From assembly GCA_020634795.1 (NCBI GenBank), contig JACKAZ010000002.1, positions 310,001 through 374,000 of the forward strand: 64,000 nt of DNA. The letters run 5' to 3'. A model generated the notes under the pieces. That model saw only the letters and a list, made by a program, of their open reading frames with translations, was not told the origin of the DNA and searched no databases. The stretch comes from Ardenticatenales bacterium (lineage in GTDB: Bacteria > Chloroflexota > Anaerolineae > Ardenticatenales > Ardenticatenaceae). Of the stretch, positions 52,949 to 62,203 are shown piece by piece (positions within the stretch are counted from its first letter, which is position 1; each line of letters begins with the position of its first letter). The position numbers and the translations under genes were made by a program.

Positions 52949-55900
52949 CTACTTCGTTTCCACGATCGCGATCTCCTCGTCTGTGAGGCCGTACAAGCGA
53001 TAGACGATCTGATCGATGAGATCGTCGGTGTGCTGGATGCGCTGCGCCACCGCGCGCACGGTCGGCGCATGGTCGCGGTAAACGGCGACGATGCCGCTGA
53101 AGTTGCCGATCTTCTTCACAAGTAGGCCGACGAAGGCTTTGAAGGCCCCCTCGTCCCATTCCAGCGCGTCGGCAATGCTGCGGCTGCTGCGGCTCTCGGC
53201 GTCGACGTAGGGGGCCAGCGCCGCTTTCTTGGCGAGCGATTGTTCCCACTTGCCCTTGTTGCGGAGCACGTCGAAGCTGGCCTCGTCGCTGACGCCTTCG
53301 AGATCGAGCCAGAAGGCTTCGGTGCGCTGCTGCTTTTCTTGGTTGAGGGCGATCATCTGCTCGGCGAGGTGGGCCAGCAGATCGTGGACGACGTCGGTTT
53401 GCGCGGAGGACGCGGCCATGCGCTGCTCCACGAAGCGGCGCAACAGCGCCCCAGCATCGCCGCCACCGCGCTGCATCGCATCGTAGAGCGCTGTCCCTTC
53501 CGCGAGCAGCCGCGCCCGTTCGTCGTCCGGCGTGGTGAAGTCGATGCGGCGGATGGGGAGTCTTCTAACGTATTGGACCTGTAGCTCATAGAAACCACCT
53601 GAAAGAGTTGTGGTTTCCTGTCGCATACGAAAAGTGAGAAGTTTGCTATTTAAACAAGCTACTAGGAAATGACTAGAGTACTCTGTGTCAAGAGCGACAA
53701 CATATGCTGGTTCCAGAAGAATCTGATTGCCCAAAGAATCAAGCACGAAAGTATTTTTATTTGTAATCTTGGGAAAAAGTAATTTGGGTTTGAGCAGATG
53801 CTTGCTCAAGTACAAGTAGCCGTACCAACTCATACCAGCTTCGACAACGGTCTGGCCGTACCATCTACGATCCTGTAGAATATCCTGTCTCTCTTCGAAG
53901 TAGGCTCTTAATCTAGGGGCACTATCGAGGTTAACCAACGAGGGTTCACCTTGCTCGTTCCTTTGATACGGAAACACGATGTACTCGTTTGAAGGAGTTA
54001 TAGAGTAGCGGTGTAGATCACCAGCTCTTAACATACGCCGAACAAATTGTGATTCTATCAAAAAGGGATCGAATAGTTCACGCTTCCCAATATAAGCGTC
54101 ATTCAAACCCGTGGTGATGCTTCGATTAATGGCGAGAGTATGTGTGTGGAATGGGTCGCTAATCTCCCATATTCGTTTCCACACGGATTGAGCCGCTTTC
54201 GGCTCTAACCGCCAAGGTTGTTCAGTCCTGTAAGCTGATTCATCCATGAAGAAATGTGCAATGCTAGAAGGTAACTTTTCTGTGGATAACTTTGAAAATA
54301 AGGTCTCATAAGTAGGCACACCTAGGTTGCGATATGAGGGAAAAGAAAAAACCTCCGTATCTGTTGAAGTAGGTATATGATTTGCACGCGATAGTAATAA
54401 TATCAAAGGGTAAGTCGTAGCGTCACCGAAGATTGGTGCATCGTTAAGGTCTACTAGTTGAAGTAGGTTTGCATTAGCTGCAAGAAAACTGCGCAGTCCT
54501 TTGCCATAGCCAGTTACAAGAAATTTACTTTGTACTATATATCCAAGCTTTCCTCTTAGTGAGATTAAAGTCAATGACAATTCGATAAAAACTGCGTATT
54601 GATCGTATTTTCCAGTTGCTGAAGAGTAAATCTGACGCTGAAAAAGCTTATCCACTTCGCCCATTTCTTGGACATCTACCCACGGCGGATTGCCAATCAC
54701 CGCATCGAAACCCGCCTGATCGTCCAACGGCTGGCCGCTGAGGCCGAAGAAGACTTCGGGGAACTCCAACTCCCAGTGGAAGAAGTGGCGTTCGCGGGCG
54801 ATGCGCTCGACCTCGTGCAGCAACTCGCCGTAGCGCGGCACCTGAAAGCCGCCCTTGAGCAGAATGTCGCGCAACCCTTTCCATTCGGTCGGTCCAATCT
54901 CCACGCCGAAATGTTGTGCCGTCCAAAGATCGGCGAGGCGGCGGTAGCGCTCGGTCGTCGCCCGCACCCCGCTGATAAAGGCCTCCTCCACCTTGTGGAT
55001 ATCCGCGACCGAGCTTTGCACCGTCCCCTCGATATCCTCCATGAAGCGGGTCGCGGTGCGCATGTGGCCAACGAAGGCACTATCTTGAAAGAGCGAAAGC
55101 TGCCCGGCCTCGGCCTGCGTTTCTTCCTCCTTTTTGCGTTTGGATTTGCGCCGCTTGGGCTGCGCCTCGTGCAGCGCCTCCAGCCGCGCCCCCACCAGCG
55201 AATTGCCAACGCGGATATGGTGATCGAGAAAGGAGAGCGGGCGATCCTTCGCCACCGTGTTCAGCCAGAGGCTCAGCTTCGCCAACTCCACTGCCAACGG
55301 GTTGAGGTCCACTCCGTAGATGCAGCTCGCCACGACGCGCCGCCGCCAGTAGGCCAGCGCCGTCTCCCCGCTGAGCGCATCGCCCGCCGTGGGCTGCAGA
55401 TCTCGCTGCACCATGCGTTGGGCCAGATAATCGGTCGCGCCGACGAGGAAATGGCCGGAGCCAGCCGCCGGATCGACCACGTTGAGGGCGAGGATCGCCT
55501 CCGCCAGCTTGGTCGGATTGTCGGCATGTGTGGTCTCCAACTCATCGACCAGCGGGCCGAGCGTCTGCTCCACGATATACTGCACGATGTAATCGGGCGT
55601 GTAGTAGGAGCCGCTGGCCTTGCGCTCCTGCTTGTCATTCAGCAGCGCGACCTCGCCATCCTCGACCGTGATCGTAAACTCCAGCAGTCCCTCATAAATT
55701 GCCCCGAGGTGGCGCACCGCCAAATCGCGGTAATCGACGAAGCCGCGCTGGCTGCTCTGCGGATCGGTCGCCCGCGCCAGCAGGTCGATCGCGCGGCGGA
55801 GGTCGCGGTCGCCGACCCGGTACTGCTGTAAAAAGGGATGTTTCGTCGGCGAGAAGAGGCCGCCGTTGTAGGCTGGCACACCGAGCGCGGCGTCCCCCTT

Positions 55901-56956
55901 GTTGATGATGTTCCACAACTCTTGCAGCGCGTTCCAGAGGATGGTGCGGCTGGCGGCGGCGGGCCGCTGGCTGTCCTTGTCGTGGGCCACCGTCCGCTTC
56001 AGCCGCGCCAGACTGTAACTGTAGTAGGCGCTGCTCGGTTGGGCGGGCAACAGCCCACGACTTTCGGCGAAGAGCACGAAAAGCAGGCGGTAGAGCAGGA
56101 TCAGGCTGTTGTCGTAGATCGCCTTGAGCGTGGCCGCGTCGGCCTCCAGATCGTTGTCGGGCAAGGCGAAAAAGCCCTGCGCCAGCGCGGAAAGGGCGTC
56201 GTAGACCTGGCTTTTCAGATTGTCGCTGATGCCCTGCGCCAGCTCACGGCTGCCCGCCAGCACGCTATCGAGCCAGCCGTTCGGGGCGAAAGCCGGTTGG
56301 CAGAAGAAGAGGTAGAAGTAGCGGAAGGCCTGCGCGTCGCCATGTTCCAGCAGCGCGGCCAGATCGACCTCGTAGTAGCTATCGAACTGCTTGGAGCTGT
56401 CCCGATGGTAAAGCCGCCAGAGCCGCCCGTTGGTCAGCACGGCCCACGTCAGCCCGCTATAGCGGAGGTAGAAGTCGATCTGCACGACGGGGTTCTTACT
56501 AATCGCCGGATCCGCGCCATCACTCAGCGCCACATCCAACGGACGGTCCCAGCGCTTGGCATCGGCGACGGCTCTGCCCTGCCATTGGGCCAGCAGCGCC
56601 TCGGTCGCGGGGGAGCCGTGGCCCTGCGCGGCGGCCTGCCCCGCCTCGTCGCTGAAGAAAACGTAGTCGGGTACCTTGTTGCCGCGCGGTGTCTGCAGCG
56701 ACAACTGCACCGCAAAGCGCTGCCCCAGCGCGGCCAAGACCGGCTGTATCCACAGCGTCTCTGTCTGCGACTCGTTCCACGCCGCTGACGGGTCGAGCCG
56801 CGCCCACAGCGCTTGCAGCGTGGCAAAGCAGCGGTCGCTGGCGTCGGCCCACGCCCTCCACTCCGCACGGACGTTGACATAATTGGTCAAGTAATAATCG
56901 GAGAAGAGGTTATGATTGCTATAAAACGCAAACGACGCCTGCGTGGCGGTAGTCAT
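52949..56956 (-). CDS. Type IIG (Eco57I-like) restriction-modification enzyme
   Basis: This 1335-residue single-chain enzyme has a PD-(D/E)xK-like nuclease near the N terminus (VPDYVFF about residue 95; ADAKRW about 132). A helical linker leads to an N6-adenine methyltransferase with SAM motif VVDPAAGSGHFLVGA near residue 490 and catalytic NPPW near residue 755. The target-recognition region lies at about 770-1120 and a helical C terminus follows. Type IIG enzymes methylate and cut DNA with one polypeptide and need no separate specificity subunit. BREX PglX is a related methyltransferase, but no other BREX genes are present. The recognition region (plus 53590-54640) has visibly lower GC than both flanks. 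Confidence 0.85.
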   Translation of the reverse strand: MTTATQASFAFYSNHNLFSDYYLTNYVNVRAEWRAWADASDRCFATLQALWARLDPSAAWNESQTETLWIQPVLAALGQRFAVQLSLQTPRGNKVPDYVFFSDEAGQAAAQGHGSPATEALLAQWQGRAVADAKRWDRPLDVALSDGADPAISKNPVVQIDFYLRYSGLTWAVLTNGRLWRLYHRDSSKQFDSYYEVDLAALLEHGDAQAFRYFYLFFCQPAFAPNGWLDSVLAGSRELAQGISDNLKSQVYDALSALAQGFFALPDNDLEADAATLKAIYDNSLILLYRLLFVLFAESRGLLPAQPSSAYYSYSLARLKRTVAHDKDSQRPAAASRTILWNALQELWNIINKGDAALGVPAYNGGLFSPTKHPFLQQYRVGDRDLRRAIDLLARATDPQSSQRGFVDYRDLAVRHLGAIYEGLLEFTITVEDGEVALLNDKQERKASGSYYTPDYIVQYIVEQTLGPLVDELETTHADNPTKLAEAILALNVVDPAAGSGHFLVGATDYLAQRMVQRDLQPTAGDALSGETALAYWRRRVVASCIYGVDLNPLAVELAKLSLWLNTVAKDRPLSFLDHHIRVGNSLVGARLEALHEAQPKRRKSKRKKEEETQAEAGQLSLFQDSAFVGHMRTATRFMEDIEGTVQSSVADIHKVEEAFISGVRATTERYRRLADLWTAQHFGVEIGPTEWKGLRDILLKGGFQVPRYGELLHEVERIARERHFFHWELEFPEVFFGLSGQPLDDQAGFDAVIGNPPWVDVQEMGEVDKLFQRQIYSSATGKYDQYAVFIELSLTLISLRGKLGYIVQSKFLVTGYGKGLRSFLAANANLLQLVDLNDAPIFGDATTYPLILLLSRANHIPTSTDTEVFSFPSYRNLGVPTYETLFSKLSTEKLPSSIAHFFMDESAYRTEQPWRLEPKAAQSVWKRIWEISDPFHTHTLAINRSITTGLNDAYIGKRELFDPFLIESQFVRRMLRAGDLHRYSITPSNEYIVFPYQRNEQGEPSLVNLDSAPRLRAYFEERQDILQDRRWYGQTVVEAGMSWYGYLYLSKHLLKPKLLFPKITNKNTFVLDSLGNQILLEPAYVVALDTEYSSHFLVACLNSKLLTFRMRQETTTLSGGFYELQVQYVRRLPIRRIDFTTPDDERARLLAEGTALYDAMQRGGGDAGALLRRFVEQRMAASSAQTDVVHDLLAHLAEQMIALNQEKQQRTEAFWLDLEGVSDEASFDVLRNKGKWEQSLAKKAALAPYVDAESRSSRSIADALEWDEGAFKAFVGLLVKKIGNFSGIVAVYRDHAPTVRAVAQRIQHTDDLIDQIVYRLYGLTDEEIAIVETK

Positions 56957-57135
56957 GGGCGCTCCTCGAAACCAAACGGCGGATCAGTGGCCGCAATCCT
57001 ATCACGAAACGCATTAAATGCAGAACGCAGGACGGCTTGTAGCGAATGGCGAATGGCGAATGGAGAGATGTGGGGAATCGTCTCACCGCGTTACCCGTGT
57101 GGCTCTTACGGCCAAACTTGATAAGGGCAATGATG

Positions 57136-57245
57136 GGGCCTGCGCAGGCAGGCCTGTTGGCCCGAGCGGGGATTTCTAATCCCCTGCGCGGCGTTCCCCC
57201 CGCGCCGCGCACCCCCACGCACCCCCGCGCGCACCAATCCCCCGC
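57136..57245. repeat. Dispersed ~110-bp repeat (family H), copy 3
   Basis: GGGCCTGCGCAGGCAGGCC, CCCGAGCGGGGATTTCTAAT, CCCCTGCGCGGCG and GCGCACCAATCC follow the same order as copies 1 and 2, lacking the CTCTGAGCG block. Confidence 0.8.
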
Positions 57246-57281
57246 TCCCACCTGTACCAGATTTGGTGGGTAAAGGTAAGC

Positions 57282-57331
57282 GATATCGGGAGAGGGAGAG
57301 CCGCGAAGCGGCAGGGTGAGGGTCCGCAGGC
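57282..57331 (+). repeat. REP-like element (family G), copy 2
   Basis: CGATATCGGGAGAGGGAGAG is followed by CCGCGAAGCGGCAGGGTGAG. It contains a small CCGC-GAA-GCGG hairpin. TGAGTTT-type units occur at 57413-57438. The gap 56957-57848 has no gene. Confidence 0.8.
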
Positions 57332-57520
57332 CTGTGCCACGGGAAAAATCTACGCCGCACTTGCCCCATTCGCCATGCAGCTTGCCCCATTCACCTTGCC
57401 CCTTGCACGAAAAACTCACACAACTCATTAAACTCTCGGTTCGCGTATTTTGACGATGGCAAAGCCAATTCAATCGGAATCATTGGTATGAAGGGTATAG
57501 GTAGCACGGCGACCCACGAG

Positions 57521-57603
57521 GTCGGGCACGGCGGCCCGACCCTACATTTAGGGATGGCCATACTCTGACCCGCGTGTAGGGACGACCCGCCGTGGTCGTC
57601 CCT
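57521..57603. repeat. Two neighbouring hairpins
   Basis: GTCGGGC/GCCCGAC (57521-57540, 6-nt loop) and AGGGACGACC/GGTCGTCCCT (57578-57603, 6-nt loop). The second is of the widespread dispersed type that reads as a GTAGGGNCGACC palindrome in many genomes. Confidence 0.7.
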
Positions 57604-57701
57604 GCGGCGGAGGCGGCCCTATCTCGGCCACCCCATGGCGGCATAAGCGTTGTCTTCACCCTTCAAATTTGATTTGGGGGTTCGAAAATACCCGAACGGA
57701 A

Positions 57702-57782
57702 AGATTAAACTCACAAAACTCATTAAACTCACAAAACTCATTAAACTCACAAAACTCACAAAACTCACAAAACTCCTCCCAA
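57702..57782. repeat. AACTCACAA/AACTCATTA 9-bp array (family C)
   Basis: About eight 9-bp units of AACTCAYNA, 66 bases before the start of the permease fusion gene. TATAAG at about 57809 may be its -10 box. Confidence 0.9.
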
Positions 57783-57848
57783 TTGAACCAATTCGCCCCC
57801 CGACGAGTATAAGAGTAGCCATTGGACTATTTTGTGTAGGAGCGCGTG

Positions 57849-60800
57849 ATGAAAGCCAGCCGTGCGACCACCTTGCTCGCCATCGCCCGCCGCGTTGCCG
57901 TGGCCGCGCTCACCTTGCTCGCCATTATCGTGCTGACCTACGTCGCGCTGGCGCTGGCACGGGGCGACGGGATGGGCGAGGCGCTGCAACGGGCCGCCAC
58001 GCAAACGCCGCGCTACCTGCTGCGCCTCGCGCAGCGCGACTTCGGCATGACCGAGGCGGGCAGCCTCACGCTGGCGCCGGTCGCGGTGAGTGGCGTGGTG
58101 CGCGAAGCGATCCCCCGCAGCGTCGCCCTGCTGCTGATCTCCCTCCTCTTCGCCGCACTCCTTGGGGTTCCCCTTGGCATGATCGCGGCCCGCTGGCGGG
58201 ACGGGCCGCGATCGGTTCTGGTGCTGCTGCTGTCGCTGATGGGCATCTCCATGCCCAGCTTCTTCGCGATCATCCTGCTACAACGACTCGTGCTGAACTG
58301 GCGTGACCTCACTGGCCAACTGCTGGTGCCGGTGGGCGGCTTCGGCTGGGATGCGCACATCGTTCTGCCCGCGCTGGTACTGGCCGCCCGTCCCATCGCG
58401 CAACTCGCGCGGGTTACGGCGCTTTCGTTGCAAGAGGTGTTGGCGCAGGATTACGTGCGCGTCGCTCATGCCAAGGGGCTGACGCCCATCGCGGTGCTTG
58501 TGCGCCACGTGCTGCGCAATACTCTGATCCCCATCCTGACCACGCTCGGTGTCTCGCTGCGCTTCTCGCTCAGTAGCTTGCCGGTGGTCGAAACCTTTTT
58601 TGGCTGGAATGGCGCGGGCGTGCTACTCCTCAAGAGCATCGGGCGGCAGGACGACGATCTGACCCTGCCGCTGGTGCTGGCGCTGGGGGCGCTCTTCGTG
58701 CTGGTCAATTTGCTGTTGGAAGGCAGCTACCGTCGCATCAACCCGCGTCTTCAGGCATCGGCGACCACGACCCGCCCCGAGCGGCGGTCGCTGCAGCGAC
58801 GCCTTACCACTCTGTGGGCCGCGCTGCGCGACGCCCTCCGCGACAATCCGTTGCGCCGCTGGTGGGTGCAGCGTCGACAGGAGCCTTCCCCAAACCCCTT
58901 CCGTGATCTGTTGCAGGCCGAGGGGCGGCACCGCGACGAGGCAATCACGCTACCCTCCAGAGATCCGCGATGGCGGCGCTGGCGGGGGCTGTTCAACCTG
59001 CCGCTGCTGCTGGGGGGCGTGCTGGTGATCGGCTTTGCCGTCCTTTTCTTCTTTGGGCCAGCCCTGGCACCCCGCAGCCCCTATGCTCTATTCACGTTGG
59101 ATATTCAAGGGACAACCTTCCAGCGGCCGCCACTTGCCCCGCAACCGCGCTTCCCGTGGGGCACCGACGCCCTCGGCCGCGATATTCTGAGTTTGGTCAT
59201 GACGGGCACGCAGCAGACGCTGACGCTGGCCCTGCTGGCGGTAGCGGCACGGTTGCTGGTGGGCAGCGTGCTGGGCGCCATCGCGGGCTGGTGGCGTGGC
59301 GGCTGGCTGGATCGGCTGATCGGTGGCACTGCTGAGGTGATCGCCGCCTTCCCGACGCTGCTGCTGGCGATGCTGCTCATCCTTGCGCTGGGCATCCGCC
59401 AAGGGATGATGCCCTTCATCGTGGCTTTCTGCGTGGTAGGTTGGGGCGAAATCATGCAGTTCGTGCGCAGCGAGACGATCGCCATGCGGCCGCAGCCGTG
59501 GATCGAGAGTGCGCGGGCGGTCGGTCTCACCACCCCCCGCATCCTTTTGCGCCACATCTTTCCGAATCTGCTGCCCGCACTGATCGCGTTGGCCGCCCTA
59601 GAGATGGGCGCGGTGCTGATGCTACTGGGCGAACTGGGCTTTCTGAGCATCTTCATCGGCGGGGGTGTCTATTATACCGATATGGGCCTCTTCGCCGATA
59701 TTCCCGAATGGGGGTCGCTGCTGGCCGATGCCCGACATCGGGTCTTTGGCGCACCGTGGATGGTCTTCTACCCAGGGGCGGTCTTCTTCGTGGCGATCTT
59801 GTCCTTCAACCTCTTCGGCGAGGGGCTGCGCCGCCTGAGCGACAAAGGACGCTTCCACGCGGGCCTCTTCTTCAACCGCTACACGCTGATCGCGCTGTTG
59901 CTCGTGGCGCTGGCCGTCGGCTGGCTGCGCGACAACACGGGCGCGGTCGCCACGTATAAGCAGCAGGCCAGCGTGGTGGACGGTGCGCAGGCGCTGGCGG
60001 TCGCCGAAGCGCTCAGCGCCCCCGCCTTGCAAAGCCGCGCCCTGGGCAGCGAGGGAATGCGGCGGGCGGCAGCGCAGATCGCTGCTGAGTTCGAGGCGCT
60101 GGGGTTGCAAGCGGCAGGGGAATCGCTCGGTTACTTCCAGAGCCAAAGTCGCGACTACCTGGCGCTCGATGGTGTGCCGACGATGACGATCAACGATGGT
60201 GGCCCGCCGTTGATCCACCGAGAGGACTTTGCGCTCTACCCCGCTCCCGTCCAGAGTGGGGGCAGCGGCAGTGGGCCGGTGCGCGTGGTGGCCCTCGCCG
60301 ACTCCGACGCCGATCCCTCAAGCGACTGGCGCCGCTACCGCACAGCGCTCAGCGATGTTGACAGTGCGGACGAAGTCCTGCTGGTGCTCACCGAGGCGGA
60401 TATGGAATACGCGCTCTTCGCGCCGCGGCAGGCGATTCTGGTGGTGGAGGAGCCGTCCGCGGTCGCGCGGCAGTACAGCTATTCGCCGCTCACCCCGATG
60501 CAACAGTTCAGCCTTGATGTCGGTGAGGGCACGCCGATCTTCCAGATCAGGCGCGAGACGGCCGACCGCTTCCTCGCCGGTAGTGGCGAAACGGTGGCAA
60601 GCCTCCGTGCCAAGCGTGAGGGCTTGGAAGGCGACGAGGTTCTGACATTTTCTACCGGTGTGGAGACGGCACTTTCTGCGCTGGCGCATGTCGAAAAAAG
60701 CGAGGTCGCCAACGTGATCGGCCACCTGCCCGGCAACCGCGAGGATTTGAATCAACGCACCGTGCTCGTGCTGGCGCCCTACGACAGCCCGCCGCTCGTG

Positions 60801-61373
60801 CCGGGCGAGCCACCCACGCCCGCCGCCAACGACAACGGCAGCGGTGTCGCCCTGATGCTGGAGATCGTCCGCGCGCTGCAAGCCAGTGACTACAACGCCC
60901 ATCGCACCTTCCTCTTCATTGCCTACAGTGGCGAGGGCTGGCAGAACGGTCAGGCCGCCATCGACCCCGATGTCGACAAGTTTTTGCAGGCACGGCAGGG
61001 CTTCGATACGTTGGAAATCGAAGCGGTTGTCTTTTTGCGTGGCTTGGGTGCGGGGGATGGCAACGGGCTGACGCTCTCCAGCGCTGGCGGAGTGCGGCTG
61101 ACCGAGTTAGTGGAGCGCTCGGCGCGGCGGATGGGGGTGGGCAGCCAACGCACGTCGGAGGCCCTCAACATCAGCCTGATCTACGACGAGCGGGCCCAAT
61201 ACGGCGGTGGCGGCGACAGATACCCGACGGTGCGACCCCACTGGCAAGGGTGGGAGCAGGCGGCGCGAACGCCCGCTGACACGCTGGATTCGCTCTCCGC
61301 GGACAAGTTGGAACAGGCGGGCGAAGCCATCGCCATGGCCCTCATCGCGTTGGGCCGCGAGCTGGACTACTGA
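57849..61373 (+). CDS. Fused peptide/nickel-type ABC permease (DppB-DppC) with C-terminal M28-like domain
   Basis: A single 1174-residue chain. Residues ~1-310 form a DppB-like permease with the coupling loop EVLAQDYVRVAHAKGL near residue 195. Residues ~375-700 form a DppC-like permease (FPWGTDALGRDILS and the second coupling loop IESARAVGLTTPRILL near 551). An extra membrane helix (~690) leads to an external M28 (aminopeptidase-like) domain to the end. In that domain the usual metal-binding His position is Pro977 (LAPYDS), Asp995 is kept in ANDNGSG, and the Glu pair is Glu1029-Gly. It may therefore be catalytically dead. GGAG precedes the ATG at 57849 (GTG at 57846 is alternative). ATPase and binding-protein genes are not in the window. 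Confidence 0.87.
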   Translation: MKASRATTLLAIARRVAVAALTLLAIIVLTYVALALARGDGMGEALQRAATQTPRYLLRLAQRDFGMTEAGSLTLAPVAVSGVVREAIPRSVALLLISLLFAALLGVPLGMIAARWRDGPRSVLVLLLSLMGISMPSFFAIILLQRLVLNWRDLTGQLLVPVGGFGWDAHIVLPALVLAARPIAQLARVTALSLQEVLAQDYVRVAHAKGLTPIAVLVRHVLRNTLIPILTTLGVSLRFSLSSLPVVETFFGWNGAGVLLLKSIGRQDDDLTLPLVLALGALFVLVNLLLEGSYRRINPRLQASATTTRPERRSLQRRLTTLWAALRDALRDNPLRRWWVQRRQEPSPNPFRDLLQAEGRHRDEAITLPSRDPRWRRWRGLFNLPLLLGGVLVIGFAVLFFFGPALAPRSPYALFTLDIQGTTFQRPPLAPQPRFPWGTDALGRDILSLVMTGTQQTLTLALLAVAARLLVGSVLGAIAGWWRGGWLDRLIGGTAEVIAAFPTLLLAMLLILALGIRQGMMPFIVAFCVVGWGEIMQFVRSETIAMRPQPWIESARAVGLTTPRILLRHIFPNLLPALIALAALEMGAVLMLLGELGFLSIFIGGGVYYTDMGLFADIPEWGSLLADARHRVFGAPWMVFYPGAVFFVAILSFNLFGEGLRRLSDKGRFHAGLFFNRYTLIALLLVALAVGWLRDNTGAVATYKQQASVVDGAQALAVAEALSAPALQSRALGSEGMRRAAAQIAAEFEALGLQAAGESLGYFQSQSRDYLALDGVPTMTINDGGPPLIHREDFALYPAPVQSGGSGSGPVRVVALADSDADPSSDWRRYRTALSDVDSADEVLLVLTEADMEYALFAPRQAILVVEEPSAVARQYSYSPLTPMQQFSLDVGEGTPIFQIRRETADRFLAGSGETVASLRAKREGLEGDEVLTFSTGVETALSALAHVEKSEVANVIGHLPGNREDLNQRTVLVLAPYDSPPLVPGEPPTPAANDNGSGVALMLEIVRALQASDYNAHRTFLFIAYSGEGWQNGQAAIDPDVDKFLQARQGFDTLEIEAVVFLRGLGAGDGNGLTLSSAGGVRLTELVERSARRMGVGSQRTSEALNISLIYDERAQYGGGGDRYPTVRPHWQGWEQAARTPADTLDSLSADKLEQAGEAIAMALIALGRELDY

Positions 61374-61380
61374 GGCGACG

Positions 61381-61840
61381 GATAACGGATAACGCAAAAC
61401 GGCAACGCAGAGCAGGTAACGCAGAGCAGGTAACGCAGAACGCAGAACGCAGAACGCAGAACGCAGAACGCAGAACGCAGAACGGAACGACAAATCGAGA
61501 ATAGCGAATGGAGAATGGAGAATCGCGAAGCGAATGGAAAGACCTTTCCTATCGTCTCACCGCTCTGCCCCCGTTCTAACGCGCCAACGCTTCATCAATT
61601 CATCAAGCCCAACTTCCGCACTCATCAAACTCCAACACTCCAACACTCCAGCACTCCAGCACTATAAAACTCATCAAACTCATCAAACTCACAAAACTCA
61701 TTAAACTCCAGCACTCCAACACTCCAACACTCCAACACTCCAACATTCCAACACGCCGGAACTCATCAAACTCATCAAACTCCAACACTCCAACACTCCA
61801 ACACTCCAACACTCCAACACCCGTCAAACACACAAAACCC
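61381..61840. repeat. Composite repeat block, copy 2 (inverted relative to 48923-49271)
   Basis: Family B (61381-61488: GGCAACG, CAGAGCAGGTAACG twice, then seven CAGAACG) begins 8 bases after the permease stop. It is followed by GAATGGA heptamers, the 124-base linker 61504-61627, and CCAACACT and AACTCATCA arrays to 61840. The gap 61374-61993 has no gene. Confidence 0.92.
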
Positions 61841-61854
61841 ATCTCCCTCAACCT

Positions 61855-61941
61855 CCCGATGTCCGCATAGTGGAGGGATAGCCGCGCAGCGGCAGGGTGA
61901 GGGCTTGCGGGACGCTGAATTTCGACAAAGGCTGCTACAAT
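61855..61941 (+). repeat. REP-like element (family G), copy 3, ending in a promoter -10 box
   Basis: CCCGATGTCCGCATAG, the AGCCGCGCAGCGGCAGGGTG hairpin block, then GACGCTGAATTTCGACAAAG and TACAAT (61936-61941). The HicB gene starts 52 bases later. The same string precedes the VapBC genes at 62591. Confidence 0.85.
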
Positions 61942-61993
61942 GAGAGCCATTGACTGGTTGTCCGTGGAACAGGCGACAAATCCGCGAGGAGGT

Positions 61994-62203
61994 ATGTTGA
62001 ACGAGATCATTTTTCTAGTTTCAGAGTCGAATGAAGGTGGATTTGAGGCCCGTGCGCTCGGCCATTCTATCTACACGGAAGCGGATACCGTAGACGAACT
62101 ACGCGAAATGGTGCGCGATGCGGTCGCCACCCACTTTGACGATGGCGGCCAGCCCGCGCTGATTCGTCTCCACTTCGTGCGGGAAGAGGTGCTGGCCGCG
62201 TGA
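61994..62203 (+). CDS. HicB-like antitoxin (DUF1902-type small protein)
   Basis: The 69-residue protein has the HicB-like partial RNase H fold: IIFLVSESNEGGFEARALGHSIYTEADTVDELREMVRDAV. This is the pattern of small proteins encoded just upstream of HicA toxins (often mislabelled as oxoisovalerate dehydrogenase). A GAGGAGG Shine-Dalgarno abuts the ATG closely, so TTG at 61997 is an alternative start. The stop overlaps the toxin start (GTGA), the usual coupling in this type II system. It should bind and neutralise HicA and repress the operon. Confidence 0.78.
   Translation: MLNEIIFLVSESNEGGFEARALGHSIYTEADTVDELREMVRDAVATHFDDGGQPALIRLHFVREEVLAA

Noticed and set aside
52949..56956. BREX system (PglX)
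   Set aside because: The N-terminal PD-DxK-like motif and lack of any brxC, pglZ or other BREX gene fit a single-chain type IIG enzyme better.
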